Below are positions 10,423 to 21,069 of a DNA stretch of 64,000 nt, piece after piece. The notes under the pieces are model-generated. The model made no database searches. It saw only the letters and a list, made by a program, of their open reading frames with translations, and was not told where the DNA came from. The translations under genes and the position numbers were made by a program. The DNA is from Fremontodendron californicum (lineage: Eukaryota > Streptophyta > Magnoliopsida > Malvales > Malvaceae). The stretch is from contig JAULJL010000033.1 in the NCBI GenBank assembly GCA_030761205.1, positions 682,001 through 746,000 on the forward strand, written 5' to 3'. How positions within the stretch are numbered: the first letter of the stretch is position 1; each line of letters begins with the position of its first letter.

Positions 10423-11349
10423 GTGAGTCATTTTATGAGTTTCAAATATTTTTACTTTGATTTTTAAATGATTTTATCAAAGGCAAAAATGTATTTTGGC
10501 AAAACAGTTTTTTCACCCAGTTTTCGTACTTTTCCGATTTTTTTAGGCATTCGTCTTTAATCAGAAAATTAAGATTATTTTTTCCTGTGTATTTCTACAT
10601 GTCTTGAGTCTCAAGTATGTTTTTCAGAATTTTTTGAATTTTTAAAAATAGGATAAAAAATCGTGGCTTAAAACTGGACAGTGGAGTCAGAATTGAATTT
10701 AAAGAAAAATCATTTTTCTGTTTTGGTTAAGTTACTTAGAGTGGGCTGATTAGGAGGGTTAGCTACTGACTTAGGGTAGTTTCTAAGCCTTTTTAAACTC
10801 TAAAAATGGTTTTTCAAGTCTCGGGTTAAGGGTAGTCATGTCCGGATTTTTAAACTTGGAAAATTAGAGCTATTTTAAAGAAATTAGCCCAGTTTTTATT
10901 TTTAATTCAAGCTTTTCAAAATTGTTTTCAAACAATCACAAAGTATTTTGGTTTTAGAATATTTAATTTGACATATTTTCCTAAGGTAGCCGGATATCTT
11001 TTTAGATATACAGATTTCCTTAATTAAAGGAAAAAAATACATTTCATGCATTGCATTTTCCATATTCATGCATTTTATATAATATGTGATTCTAGCTATG
11101 ATAATTTCTATGATATTGTTATGATTTTGAGTTATGTTATATTGTTTATTATATGATTTGGAATATTTCATGATATCCTATGCTTTTTATTTAGTTATTT
11201 TTTTGTCATATTATTTAGCATATACTATGTTCATGCATTGTTATTTTCATTTTTATTTTCATGCATATTATATGATAACATTATTTCATATTCCACCTCA
11301 TTTAATTTATATGCCATATCATTCATGTTTGTCATGTCATTTAAATTAT

Positions 11350-11525
11350 TTCATTTCATATAGAATATGTTACGTTAGTTAGGTTATTTTATTTCATTTG
11401 AAAATATCATGTTACTTAGGTTACTGCATTTCATATAGAATGTATTATGTTACATAGGTCATTTAATTTCATTTAGAATATATCATATAACTTAGGATAT
11501 TTCATTTCATTTAGAATATTCTAAG
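11350..11525 (+). repeat. 38-bp variable tandem repeats in the LTR
   Basis: Degenerate units of the form TAGAATATATCAT-ACTTAGG-ATTTCATTTCATT, period close to 38 bp. Copies are at 25150-25320 (3' LTR of C), 28810-29110 (LTR of B, minus), 44280-44660 (LTR D, expanded to about ten units) and 46440-46735 (LTR F). Confidence 0.7.
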
Positions 11526-11962
11526 GCATTCAAATCATGTCATGTTATTTAGGTTGCATTATATTATTTAGATTTTACTATGTCATTTTATTTCTGTCAT
11601 GCATATATATATTCATTTCTTTTAAATGTTTTCAAAAAAAGATAATGGTTTTCAATAAAATAAAGATATTCCCGAGTTAAAATAATTCATGAGTTCTCTG
11701 CCGAGTTTGCTGGGGAGGATATCATCAATTATTATTAATAACAAAATATCTTCTTTAAAAAGAGAATGATTCGGAAATTTTTTCCAAAATTAATAAAAAT
11801 TTCTATCTTTTGCCACGTTTGTTGGGGAATATAGGAAAATTTTGAATTTATAAATTCCGGATCATTTTCAATCAAAAATGGAATTATTTTTCTTTAAATT
11901 GGGAATTAACTTGAAATACTAAATTTAAAACCGATTTTTTTTTACCGAGACTTGAGATAACA

Positions 11963-12060
11963 CACGATTAATAAGGTACCGATTTATACGGGCGTTGTGG
12001 GGGTGCTAATCCTTCCCCGCACGTAACCGACTCCCAAACCCGCTTCTTTGATTTCTCTGG
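11963..12060 (+). promoter_or_regulatory. conserved Tat-type LTR block
   Basis: Contains GGGTGCTAATCCTTCCCC, then CACGTAACCGACTCCC. The block recurs in every LTR of this family (25768-25865, 47159-47255, minus strand near 28300-28380). It also appears in the otherwise different LTR of element E (36862-36920), so it is under constraint across families. It may belong to the transcript start or packaging region; the role is not shown. Confidence 0.6.
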
Positions 12061-12322
12061 GTTAAAACGCAGACTTGAAATTGATTTTTTAAAATGTTTT
12101 AATTAATTTTTAAAATATTTTATAAAACCGATTTTAATAGGTGGCCGATCACACCTAGCTAAAAAAGATTGGTGGCGACTCCATGGCTTTTTCAAGGTCA
12201 TTTTTAAAACCTTCATTTTTTAGAGGAATTAAGTCGACTTTTCCTCGGTTTTTTTTTAATGTCACGCTTAACGAATAATAAAGTCTTGCGATGAGACTTG
12301 TTATTTTTTAGGTTACGACAGC

Positions 12323-12342
12323 TTGGCGACTCCGCTGGGGAC
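12323..12342 (+). promoter_or_regulatory. primer binding site of element C
   Basis: TTGGCGACTCCGCTGGGGAC starts two bases after the LTR end. It is complementary to a tRNA 3' end finishing CGCCA. Ogre/Tat elements are described as primed by tRNA-Arg, and this matches that type. Confidence 0.8.
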
Positions 12343-13920
12343 AATTAGAGAGTCAGGCCTAAAAATTAGTCATGTGTTATCAAAGTCTCGGTTTTGTTGG
12401 TTTAATTGGTATTTAATTTTAATTCACACATTTTTCTAAATAAGGAGAATTTTGAAAATAATAAAATGTTTTTAATATGTCTGTACTCATGTGCATGCAT
12501 TTTATTATTGTTCTCTACTTATTTAAGGTTGTATATTATAATTGCTTGTTGGTTAATGCGTTACACTATTCTTGAATGTTTTTATAAATTGCTAAGGCAT
12601 TTAGATTAAGGTTTGTAGAATAGGTGGTGAAAGGTTTGTTGTTCCTCCACACACACTACACGTGCATTTGCATACCATGAATCCTATACCCGGGTTCCGT
12701 CCTTTTAGGTGGGAGCACAGTAACTAAGCCTTCGTGATTAACAATCAGCATGGGCTAGTGAAACACTTCCGGAGTACTAAATTACCTAAGCCTTTGTGAT
12801 TAACAATCTGCATGGGCTAGGGAAATAGACTCTAACGAATTGAACCCGCTTTTATCGGGGTGCCTTACTAGCCTTCACCGGCGACAGTGAGGAGCAATTC
12901 GGGGCCTTTAGATCCGATTCACCCTCATATAGTGAACCTAGGCGAAGCCATGCCAGATTTTCGTTAGATATACCGAAAATAGGAACACATCGAGGGACAT
13001 TTCTAAACCTTTTGTTACCTATTTTACACTCTGAATAAGTTTTGTAGATCAGGAAACGATGTACGTACATCGCCCGTAATAAATGTGATACTCCGCCTCG
13101 AAGGCATCGTGATGCGTAAATAAGCAGATATTGTTGGGGCAAATATTCATTAACTGTTTGAAATAAAAATCCTTTTTCAAGCATTTTTGCATTTTGCACA
13201 TTTCATACATGTGTGAATAGAGCATGTACATTTTTGGTTTTATTATTGATCTCATTCTTTACAATAAATAGTTGGTAATTTCATTTGATGATTTCATAAA
13301 ACCGGTAGTGTTACATGAACATTTGCATGTTGTACCATAGTAGGATCCACTACTCCAAAATTCTTTTGGAAATAATATGATTGGTTTTTCAAAGAAAAAA
13401 ATATTTTTCAAAAAAATCATAAATTTGGAGGCAAATCTTGCAAAATGAGATTTTTGAATAATCAAGATTTAGGTCCCACCAATTTCGTGTAATCATTGGT
13501 TAATTTATTTATATCATTTTGACATCATGTCACAGTCCTAACATGCATGGTTATTCATTGTAGAATACATTTGTGATATACATGGTCATTCTTTGTACCT
13601 ACCTTTGTATTAATTCATTTAGTCTTAGCATGTATCATTTTGACATCATAGCATGCATGGTCATTCATTGTAAAATACGTTTATGACATGCATAGTCATT
13701 ATTTGTATATACTTGTGCATCAATTTATTCATTTTTTTTTTGAAAATGCATCATGTTGGCATTAGATTGCATCCATAGCATACATAGTCATCATAATTTC
13801 TCTGTATATGTTCATGCATTAATCATCAGTATATTCATGCACATAGGAATAGAGCATGTACATTCACAACTGTATTCTTAATCTCATGACATTTTCATTT
13901 GCACGAAAGGGGTTCGAGAT
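12343..13920 (+). other. leader of element C, LTR to ORF1
   Basis: Non-coding, about 1.6 kb, colinear with 56799-58320 in F and with the reverse complement of 26510-28000 in B. It holds two copies of a phrase with CTAAGCCTT-GTGATTAACAATC and CATGGGCTAG (12723-12760 and 12785-12823). Between about 13500 and 13860 it has CATGCAT-rich degenerate repeats like those preceding gag. Confidence 0.7.
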
Positions 13921-14835
13921 ATGAGGAATGAATCGGAGGAACGATTGGGTGCTTTGGAACGCAATCAAGAGGAATGTGGACATGAAATCTAACATGAAAT
14001 TGCTGAAAATGGTTGAGGATATGGGTAAGAGTAAAGGGGAACTTTCTCAGGGCTCTGCATCGCCTTTGAATCAACCAAAACCATTAGGTCCAGAACATAC
14101 AATCCTTGCTGGATCATGCACTTGTCAATGCCACAAAGGTTGCAATCCTGATGATATTATGGACAAAATCGTGAAAATGATGAAACCTGAGAGCCTGATA
14201 CCAAAGATAGAAACCTCGGATCCTGTACCATACCTGCAAACTGTTCTAGGTCCAAGACCGTATCCCCACCCTACCATGGTCCAATCGTCCATTGGGATGA
14301 CCACTACGGGATTCCTGAATCCCACTTCATCACCAACAACTCCAGTTCATACTATTTTCCTCATCAATCACCTTATTCAGTATCTGAGATAGGAACCTCG
14401 AGCTATGTACAACCTCCAAAGGCCCCGTGTCCAAATCCATACCCTTACCATGCTGTTCCGCCACATCTCCATGTAAACACTCCGGTTCGGACCTTAGTGC
14501 CACCACCAAGTGCCTCAACTCCTACGCCATGTGTGATTAAGAAACGATCCCAGAATAAGACCCAAATGCATTTTGATCCCATTCCAATCAGCTACCAAGA
14601 GCTCCTCCCTATACTGATCCAAAATCACATGGTTGCCTGTGTCCCATTGAAACCCCTGTTACCACCATATCCAAGGTGGTATAATCCAAATGCAAGATGT
14701 GATTATTACTGTGGAATTGTTGGCCATAGCATCGAAGATTGTATAGCAGTCAAAAAGAAAGTGCAAACTCTTATAGATGCCAAGTGGTTAGATCCAACGA
14801 CACTGATTGATAGAGGATTGGGAAAGCGTCATTAG
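13921..14835 (+). pseudogene. ORF1 of element C: extra ORF upstream of gag
   Basis: ATG at 13921 follows GGGGTTCGAGAT, as in B and F. The N-terminus is a charged coiled-coil-like segment. A short deletion after HEI removes the REMKEQLAK segment seen in B and shifts the frame. The frame recovers at about 13980 with a Cys-rich motif (CTCQCHKGC), a MDKIVKM-KPESLIP segment and a Pro-rich middle. A second frameshift lies near 14395. From 14497 the C-terminal domain reads PISYRELLPILIQNHM, CDYYCGIVGHSIEDC and KKKVQTLIDAKW, ending at 14835. That end is homologous to the gag C-terminal knuckle domain, but no capsid domain is present. Ogre elements are known to carry an ORF before gag; its function is unknown. 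Confidence 0.75.
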
Positions 14836-15704
14836 GATTGGGAGATTTACAGCATGAAGATGGAAAGACTTCGGTCTTATATGATGTAATAGGATTTCAG
14901 TTATTCAGTAGCCGGCTCTTATAGCCCTAGGATAATAGGCAGAATAAAGTGCTTGTAAAGGCAGTTTTAACTATTGCTCAGATTTTGTAAACATGGTTTA
15001 AACCATTGTGAACGTTGATATGGGAACGAATTGATTATGTTCAAATTTATGAGATGTTGATGATTAAGTTCCTCTGATTCTTATTGCCTTCGTGATATCT
15101 TCCCTTTTTACATTTTGCATCCGATCAATTATTGGTCATACCATACATTTATACATGTATCAAGTTAGCATCAGGTTGCATTCATGCATTCATAATCGGC
15201 ATGATTTTTCTGTATATATCCATGCATTAATTTGCTTATTACATACATCACGTTAGCAGTAGGTCGCATTCATGACACACATGGTTAGAATGATTTTCTT
15301 TGTATATACTCAGTATCAATCATTCATTGTTTGCATGTATCATAATTGACATCGTGTTGCATTCATAGTGTGTATGATCATTCATTGGGAAATACGCTGA
15401 AATGTACATGATCAGTCATTGCAAATATCCATGTGTTGATTTGTTTATTCTTTGCTTGCAACATGTTGGCATCGTGATTGCATTTATTACATATATGGTC
15501 AGCATGTTTCCATTGTACATGTCCATACATCATATTGTTTAGGTTTCACATGCATCAAATGATAATGATGGCTCATTCATCATGATATACATTTGGGGGA
15601 TATAAAATAGAAGTTGGCTTGGCTTTAGGAGTCTTTGAAAGAATTTCCATTTCAAATCAGAGGTATAAGAAGTATTGAGTACCCTTTTAATACAGGCTAC
15701 TGCT
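14836..15704 (+). other. spacer between ORF1 and gag of element C
   Basis: Non-coding. From about 15120 to 15560 it consists of degenerate repeats of about 80-100 bp carrying GTTAGCAT, GCATTCATG and ATGATTTTCTTTGTATATA words. A conserved 120-bp pre-gag segment follows (CTTTAGGAGTCTTTGAAAG to TTTTAATACAG). It matches 59221-60139 in F. Confidence 0.7.
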
Positions 15705-17110
15705 ATGGGGAATGAACAAGTTGCCCGAATGGAAAGAATGGAAAAGGTACAGGGAGAATTGAGAGAATAGTTGGCAAAGTCTCAAGTAGAATCTAAGGAT
15801 CAGATGACTAAATTGATGGAGCTGATGTCCGCCGTAATCAAGGGAGAAGGATACACTGAAAACTTTGTCGCCAGGAAAGGGTTAGAGGCACAAAAAGGTC
15901 AGAATGAGGTCGTAATGATTGATGCCCAGAACACAGTCAATGTCCTAAACTCAGATGATCCATCTGAACAGGCAAAGTTGAAAATGGTTGCAGTAAATGA
16001 GGTTGAGTTAGCAGATTCCCAAGGGAAATATCAGTTGCTAGATGAAAGGCTCCGGGCAGTAGAAAATACTGACGTATTCAGGAGTGTGGAGGCGAAAGAA
16101 CGATGCTTGGTCCTCGATTTAGTTATTCCTCCTAAGTTCAAGATCCCTGATTTTGTAAAATATGATGGGACGATCGATCCGTCAGCCCACATCACTATAT
16201 TCTGCCGGAAGATGACAAGTCATATAGATAATGATAAGCTTTTGATTCACTATTTTTAGGATAGCCTCAGCGGGTCCGCAATTAGGTGGTATAGCAGTTG
16301 AGCAAGGATCTGATTCGCTCTTGGAATGATTTGGCTAGGGCTTTTCTCAACCAGTACAAGCATATGACCGACAGGACACCTGATCGTCTCACTTTGCAAA
16401 ATATGGAGAAAAGAGCTACTAAGAGCTTCAAAGAATATGCACAACGGTGGATGAGCCTGGCCGCCCAAGTACAACCGCCCTTGACACAAAAGGAAATCAC
16501 TATCCTTTTTGTAAATACACTGCAGGCCCAGTACTATGACAGACTCGTCGGCAATGCCTCGAAGAATTTTGCGGACATGATAATTTCAGGGGAGATGATT
16601 GAGAATGCTAACAAAAATGGGAAACTTGAAAGAGAAGGAACATCCAATGCCGAGAGAAATAAAGCACCTAGAAAGAAAGAGGAAGATGTCCAAACTATGG
16701 GAGATTTCGTCCCATATTCCCAATTTCCCTCATACCAATCATGTTACCCTACTGAGGTATCTCCAAGCCTTTATCCTTACCTACTAATCCAAACACCTAA
16801 TCCTATACCAGCCCTTGCAACAAGGCCTACTTCTAGAAAATGACCGCGGGAAAATCAAGAAAGAATTCCAATCCCCATCCCTGACCTACTGCCATTACTA
16901 ATAAAGAATAAGTACCTTACCCCAGTACCTTTGAAAATAGCTCTGAATCCATCGACGATGAGTTATGACCCTGACGGCAAGTGTGATTATCACCTAGGGG
17001 TAGCTGGGCATTCAACTAAAAAATGCAGACAATTGAAGGAAAGGATTGAAAGTCTTATCCGTGATAGTATTTTGACACTGGAGCTTATCAATCAATGGAA
17101 GGCCGCTTAG
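15705..17110 (+). pseudogene. gag: gag of element C (Ogre/Tat type), four lesions
   Basis: ATG at 15705. Lesions in order: TAG at 15768 (CAG in B), TAG at 16256 (CAG in B, in LLIHCFQDSL), a one-base deletion near 16300 (GTCAG to GCAG), and TGA at 16841. Around them the capsid domain is clear (IPPKFKIPDFVKYDG, FKEYAQRWMSLAAQVQPPL). The C-terminal domain (16844-17110) reads IPIPDLLPLLIKNKYLTPVPLK, then CDYHLGVAGHSTKKC and ends at TAG 17108. Up to about residue 320 the protein follows the gags of B and F. From about 16780 on it follows the gag of element E instead, so the gene is a mosaic. Gag would supply particle and RNA-binding functions; this copy cannot. Confidence 0.88.
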
Positions 17111-19779
17111 CCCTAAATCATTTTCTTTCAGGGTTTTAAGGGGAGAATTACTACCTTTGAAGGATGTCAATAGGAGCATTTTGACGCATGTAGTTTTATA
17201 CACTGTGATGATGAAAGCACTTGTCTCATGTTAACATCTACATGAATTAAATGAATTTTGAATTTTAAATGCTTTGTGTTTGTTGTGTTTTAACAATAAC
17301 GTGAATTTGCAAAAACAAGCATTAAGGAAGTTTTAATAATGGATAGTCTCGAGAATATTGTTGATCATTGTTTGAAATGACCCAACACCCTCCCCCTATT
17401 TTTTGGGCTTCTCTATACCTAAACCTTGAATCAAGAACACTTGAAAGACCTAATGCTTCAAGGAATATGAATGATTGAACTTCAAAAAAAAAAAAAAGAG
17501 AAGCATTGTCATTGCAGAATAAGCAAGGATGTAAATCCTAGTCTAGGCTATGACAAAGGAACGAACTTTTTGAAAATTTTCAATTCCTTGAAATTCAAAC
17601 AAACGAGACATTCTTTCAAGAATCTAGATTTTGGTAATTTGATCTGTGTCAAGGTTGTGCCAAAACCATTCATTTTCAACAAATCACAAAACACTAATTG
17701 CCCAAACATCACTTCATGATTGACACCTTGGGGCAGAATGATTAAACTAGATTATCCCTTGTCCCAAAGAAAACCCATTTTTTGGGGTCATATTTTCCTT
17801 GTCTCTTCAAAGAACTCAGATTTGAAATTCAGCCTTTTCAGTACAGACCTAGACTTGTTATATTCCTCGTTGATACAAATTCTCATTGGTTAATCAAATT
17901 GGGGCATCATATGTAGAAATGATGGATACATGGTGAATAAGGATGGACTAAATGCATGAATCATTGGGGCATGCGATGAAAAATGAAAAATTTGTAATAT
18001 CATGCATATGAGAATTCAGATGATTCCAAAGTGCAAAATGAAATTTTGATTATCTATTTCCCTTGGGGATTACTTTTCAATATGAATATTTGTGCTTGAC
18101 CTGAGAAATGGCCATCTTTCATATCCCTTTCGCATAAAAAAGAAATTATCCATAGTCACCCCTTTTGAGCCAAAAGAATTCTTTCTTCTTTGAACCCTGA
18201 TCAAGGATCACCCTCTACACTAGGGGGCAAATGCAAGGAAAGATCTTTTTAAAGATCATTGAGAAATGAGTCCTAGCTCAAAGACAGATGCAAAGCAAAT
18301 AGAGCCCCGAATAAGGACGGGCTCACTCCGTTGAAAAAGAAGGGGGCAAAATGAAAAAAAAATGTGTGAAAAAAGCGATGGCAAATGAAAGCCAAAAGCG
18401 AAGAAGAAAAGTCGCAAAAGTCAAAAGGAAAGAAATGTCCAAGAAGGGATAAATGCTTCAAAGAGAATCCTCCTCAAGAAATGATCCTTGATCTGATAAC
18501 CCTTAAACACATATTTTGGGCCTATTTATCCTTTCTTTCTGAACCCTGAGCCATAGCCTACATTACATGCTTTAAAAATCCATTTTGATCAAGCATAATA
18601 TTTAATTTGAAAGGTTTTTCCTCAGATTTTATCCCATTTCATCAAATTATCATTTCACTAAGGAAGAATTTAGAATTCTCAAGTGTATGGTAGAACAAAA
18701 AAAAAGAACAAAAAAGACAAAAAAAAAGAAAGAGAAAATTTGGAAAGAATGGGACACTAGGGCGAAAACCCAAAAATGGATGGTCTAGAGTAGAATGGGA
18801 ATTTTTGATGCCATCGATGATAGTGCCGATACCACAAAAGAAAAGATCTTCTTAAAAAGTGGTCATCGAGGAATATTTAAGAATTCCTGACCTCCCAAAT
18901 TGTCAATTCTCATTCAGAGAATTGTCTTCAAAAACTGAAAACTTTTTCTCCAAGATTAAACTTTCTGGTTTAAACATCTCAGCTAATCTTGATGCTTGTC
19001 AAAATGCCTTGATATGGAAACTAAAAGAATGTTGAATTTGTTTGGTTCTCAATGAATTCATGATTTATAAAACCTGTTCCATTTGTGAGCCTAGAAGGGA
19101 TATACATTTTTGTCATGAAGTTTTCCTGGAAAAGACAGAATCTTGTTATACCAAGCTTTGCCAATCCCAGAAGAAATAGAACCCAGTTCAGATCTCTGTT
19201 GATGAAAGTTTGAAAACTGTTGGGGCAAAGAATAGTCAAAATGAATTGAATATATACTCTGATTTGAAAAGGAAAAATGGAAGGCTAAGCCAAAGTCTAC
19301 AAAGATAACCGGAGGCATTTGTATCACTCATGAGCACTCATCTCTTTATCGAGCTTTTGCATCTGTACAGTGTCGGCAAGCATTTGCATCATTCATGGGT
19401 ATTTGCATTGGCATTATTCCATAAAGCATCTGCATTTTACCTTTACATTTACATTCTTCATGGAATTCGCATTTGCGTCATCTCAAGCAATTACATCACT
19501 TCTAGAATCATTGCATTTTCATTATTGTGTGATAATCATAAACCATTTACATGAACACAATTAGTAAGGGCATATGCATCAAGAAAATTTGCACCAATCT
19601 AAGTTATTTGAATCTACATCAAGAAGCATTTGCATCAATCTAAGTTATTTACATTTGCATCAAAGACATTTGCACCAGTCTAAGTCATTTGTATCTTATT
19701 CAACATTTGCATCTGCATCAAAAAGCATTCGCATCTTCTCAAAATCTTTAGGTTAATTTTCAACAATTCTTCAAAGACC
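17111..19779 (+). other. 3' non-coding region of element C
   Basis: Colinear with 61311-64000 in F and partly with 30962-33900 in E. One shared phrase is GAAAACCCAAAAATGG-GTCTAGAG near 18770. No RT, RNase H, integrase or protease motif was found on either strand. C-rich oligo-A stretches (18680-18740) and GCATTTGCATC words (19340-19740) occur. About 240 bp present in F (63301-63540) is missing at 19170, next to a CCCAG word. Confidence 0.6.
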
Positions 19780-20790
19780 ATTTTTAGGACCTCCGGGCGT
19801 AACTTTTTTTTTTTTTTCACGGCTAAGGCCTACGTGCACCATTCTTAAGACCTCCGGGCATAACTTTTTTTTCACGGGTAAAGCCTACGGGCACCATTTT
19901 TAAGACCTCCGGGCATAACTTTTTTTTCACGGGTAAGGCCTACGGGCACGATTTTTAAGACCTCCGGGCATAACTTTTTTTCACGGGTAAGGGCTATGGG
20001 CACCATTTTTAAGACCTCCGGGCATAATTTTTCAAATCACGGGTAAGACCTCCGGGCGCCATTCTTAAGACCTCCGGGCATAAGTTTTTTTTTTTCCCAG
20101 GTAAGACCTCCAGGTACCATTCTTAAGACCTCCGGGCATATTTTTTTTTCACGTGTAAGACCTCCTGGCACCATTCTTAAGACCTCAGGGCATAACTTTT
20201 TTTCACGGGTAAGGCCTACGGGCACCATTTTTAAGACCTCCGGGCATAACTTTTTTTTTCACGGGTAAGGCCTATGGGCACCATTTTTAAGACCTCCGGG
20301 CATAATTTTTCGAATCACGGGTAAGACCTCCGGGCACCATTCTTAAGACCTCCGGGCATAACGTATTTTTCACGGTAAGGCCTACGGGCACCATTTTTAA
20401 GACCTCCGAGCATAACTTTTTTTTCACGGGTAAGGCCTATGGGCACCATTTTTAAGACCTCCGGGCATAATTTTTCAAATTGCGGGTAAGACCTCCGGGC
20501 ACCATTCTTAAGACCTCCGGGCATAACTTTTTTTCACGGGTAAGGCCTATGGGCACCATTTTTAAGACCTCCGGGCATAATTTTTCAAATTGCGGGTAAG
20601 ACCTCTGGGCACCATTCTTAAGACCTTCGGGCATAATTTTTTTTCACGGGTAAGGCCTATGGGCACCTTTTTTAAGACCTTCGGGCACCATTTTAAAGAC
20701 CTCCGGGCACCATATTAAAGACCTCTGGGCACCATTTTAAGACCTTCGGGCACCATTTTAAAGCCCTTCGGGCACAATTTTTTCTTTTGA
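19780..20790 (+). repeat. tandem array, 55-bp unit, before the 3' LTR of C
   Basis: The anchor GACCTCCGGGCATAA recurs at 19849, 19904, 19959, 20013 and onwards every 54-56 bp, about 14 or more units. Each unit has CACGGGTAAGGCCTACGGGCACCATTTTTAA with a variable T run. After about 20660 the array collapses to short units of 22-27 bp (GACCTCCGGGCACCATTTTA). The 3' untranslated part of Ogre-type elements is known to carry such arrays and to seed satellite DNA. Minus-strand frames through it are artefacts. Confidence 0.9.
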
Positions 20791-21057
20791 AAATCGAATT
20801 TGTTTCCTTAAGAAGGTCGAGCCTTGATTAGTCAAGGAATTCAATTTAAGGACAAAATCATCAATTTACTGTTTTTAAAAAAAAAGGAAAAAAGAAAAAA
20901 AGGAAAAAAATAGAAAAAATAGAAAATGAAAAATGAAAAAATGATAGAAGAATGAAAAAGAAAACCCCTTTCCCTTTCCTTCGCATGTGATGTCACTGAC
21001 CGTACAAAATTAGTGTTGGTTTATCTTTGCCTGATTCCTGATTCTCAACAATAGCCA

Positions 21058-21069
21058 AAGAGAGGCAGC
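21058..21069 (+). promoter_or_regulatory. polypurine tract of element C
   Basis: AAGAGAGGCAGC directly before the 3' LTR. The same motif (AAAGAGGGGCAAC) precedes the LTR of element E at 34374-34386. Confidence 0.75.

Larger units (their letters stand above)
8251..12320 (+). repeat. 5' LTR of element C (4,070 bp, internally deleted)
   Basis: Starts TGTAGACACC and ends GGTTACGACA. It is nearly colinear with the 3' LTR at 21070-26120 but lacks about 1 kb (3' LTR equivalent 23223-24210). The gap carries a 23-bp filler at 10400-10422. The LTR includes a 159-bp tandem array, a TATA-like box at 9531, a 38-bp repeat region near 11350 and a conserved block at 11963-12060. No protein is encoded. Confidence 0.92.

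Noticed and set aside
11134..11382. Tyr/His-rich plus-strand frames in LTRs (also 24932-25180, 43091-43288)
   Set aside because: Reading of ATTTCATTT-type LTR repeats; not conserved as protein between LTR copies.
17471..17719. 82-codon frame in the 3' region of C, tested as a pol remnant
   Set aside because: No RT, RNase H or integrase motif; the F copy is frameshifted at the same place.
20037..20634. Minus-strand frames repeating PEVLRMVPGGLTREKK
   Set aside because: By-product of the 55-bp tandem array; the T-run length changes break the frame from unit to unit.
19780..20790. Possible CRISPR-like array
   Set aside because: Units are contiguous with no unique spacers, in a plant retrotransposon 3' region.
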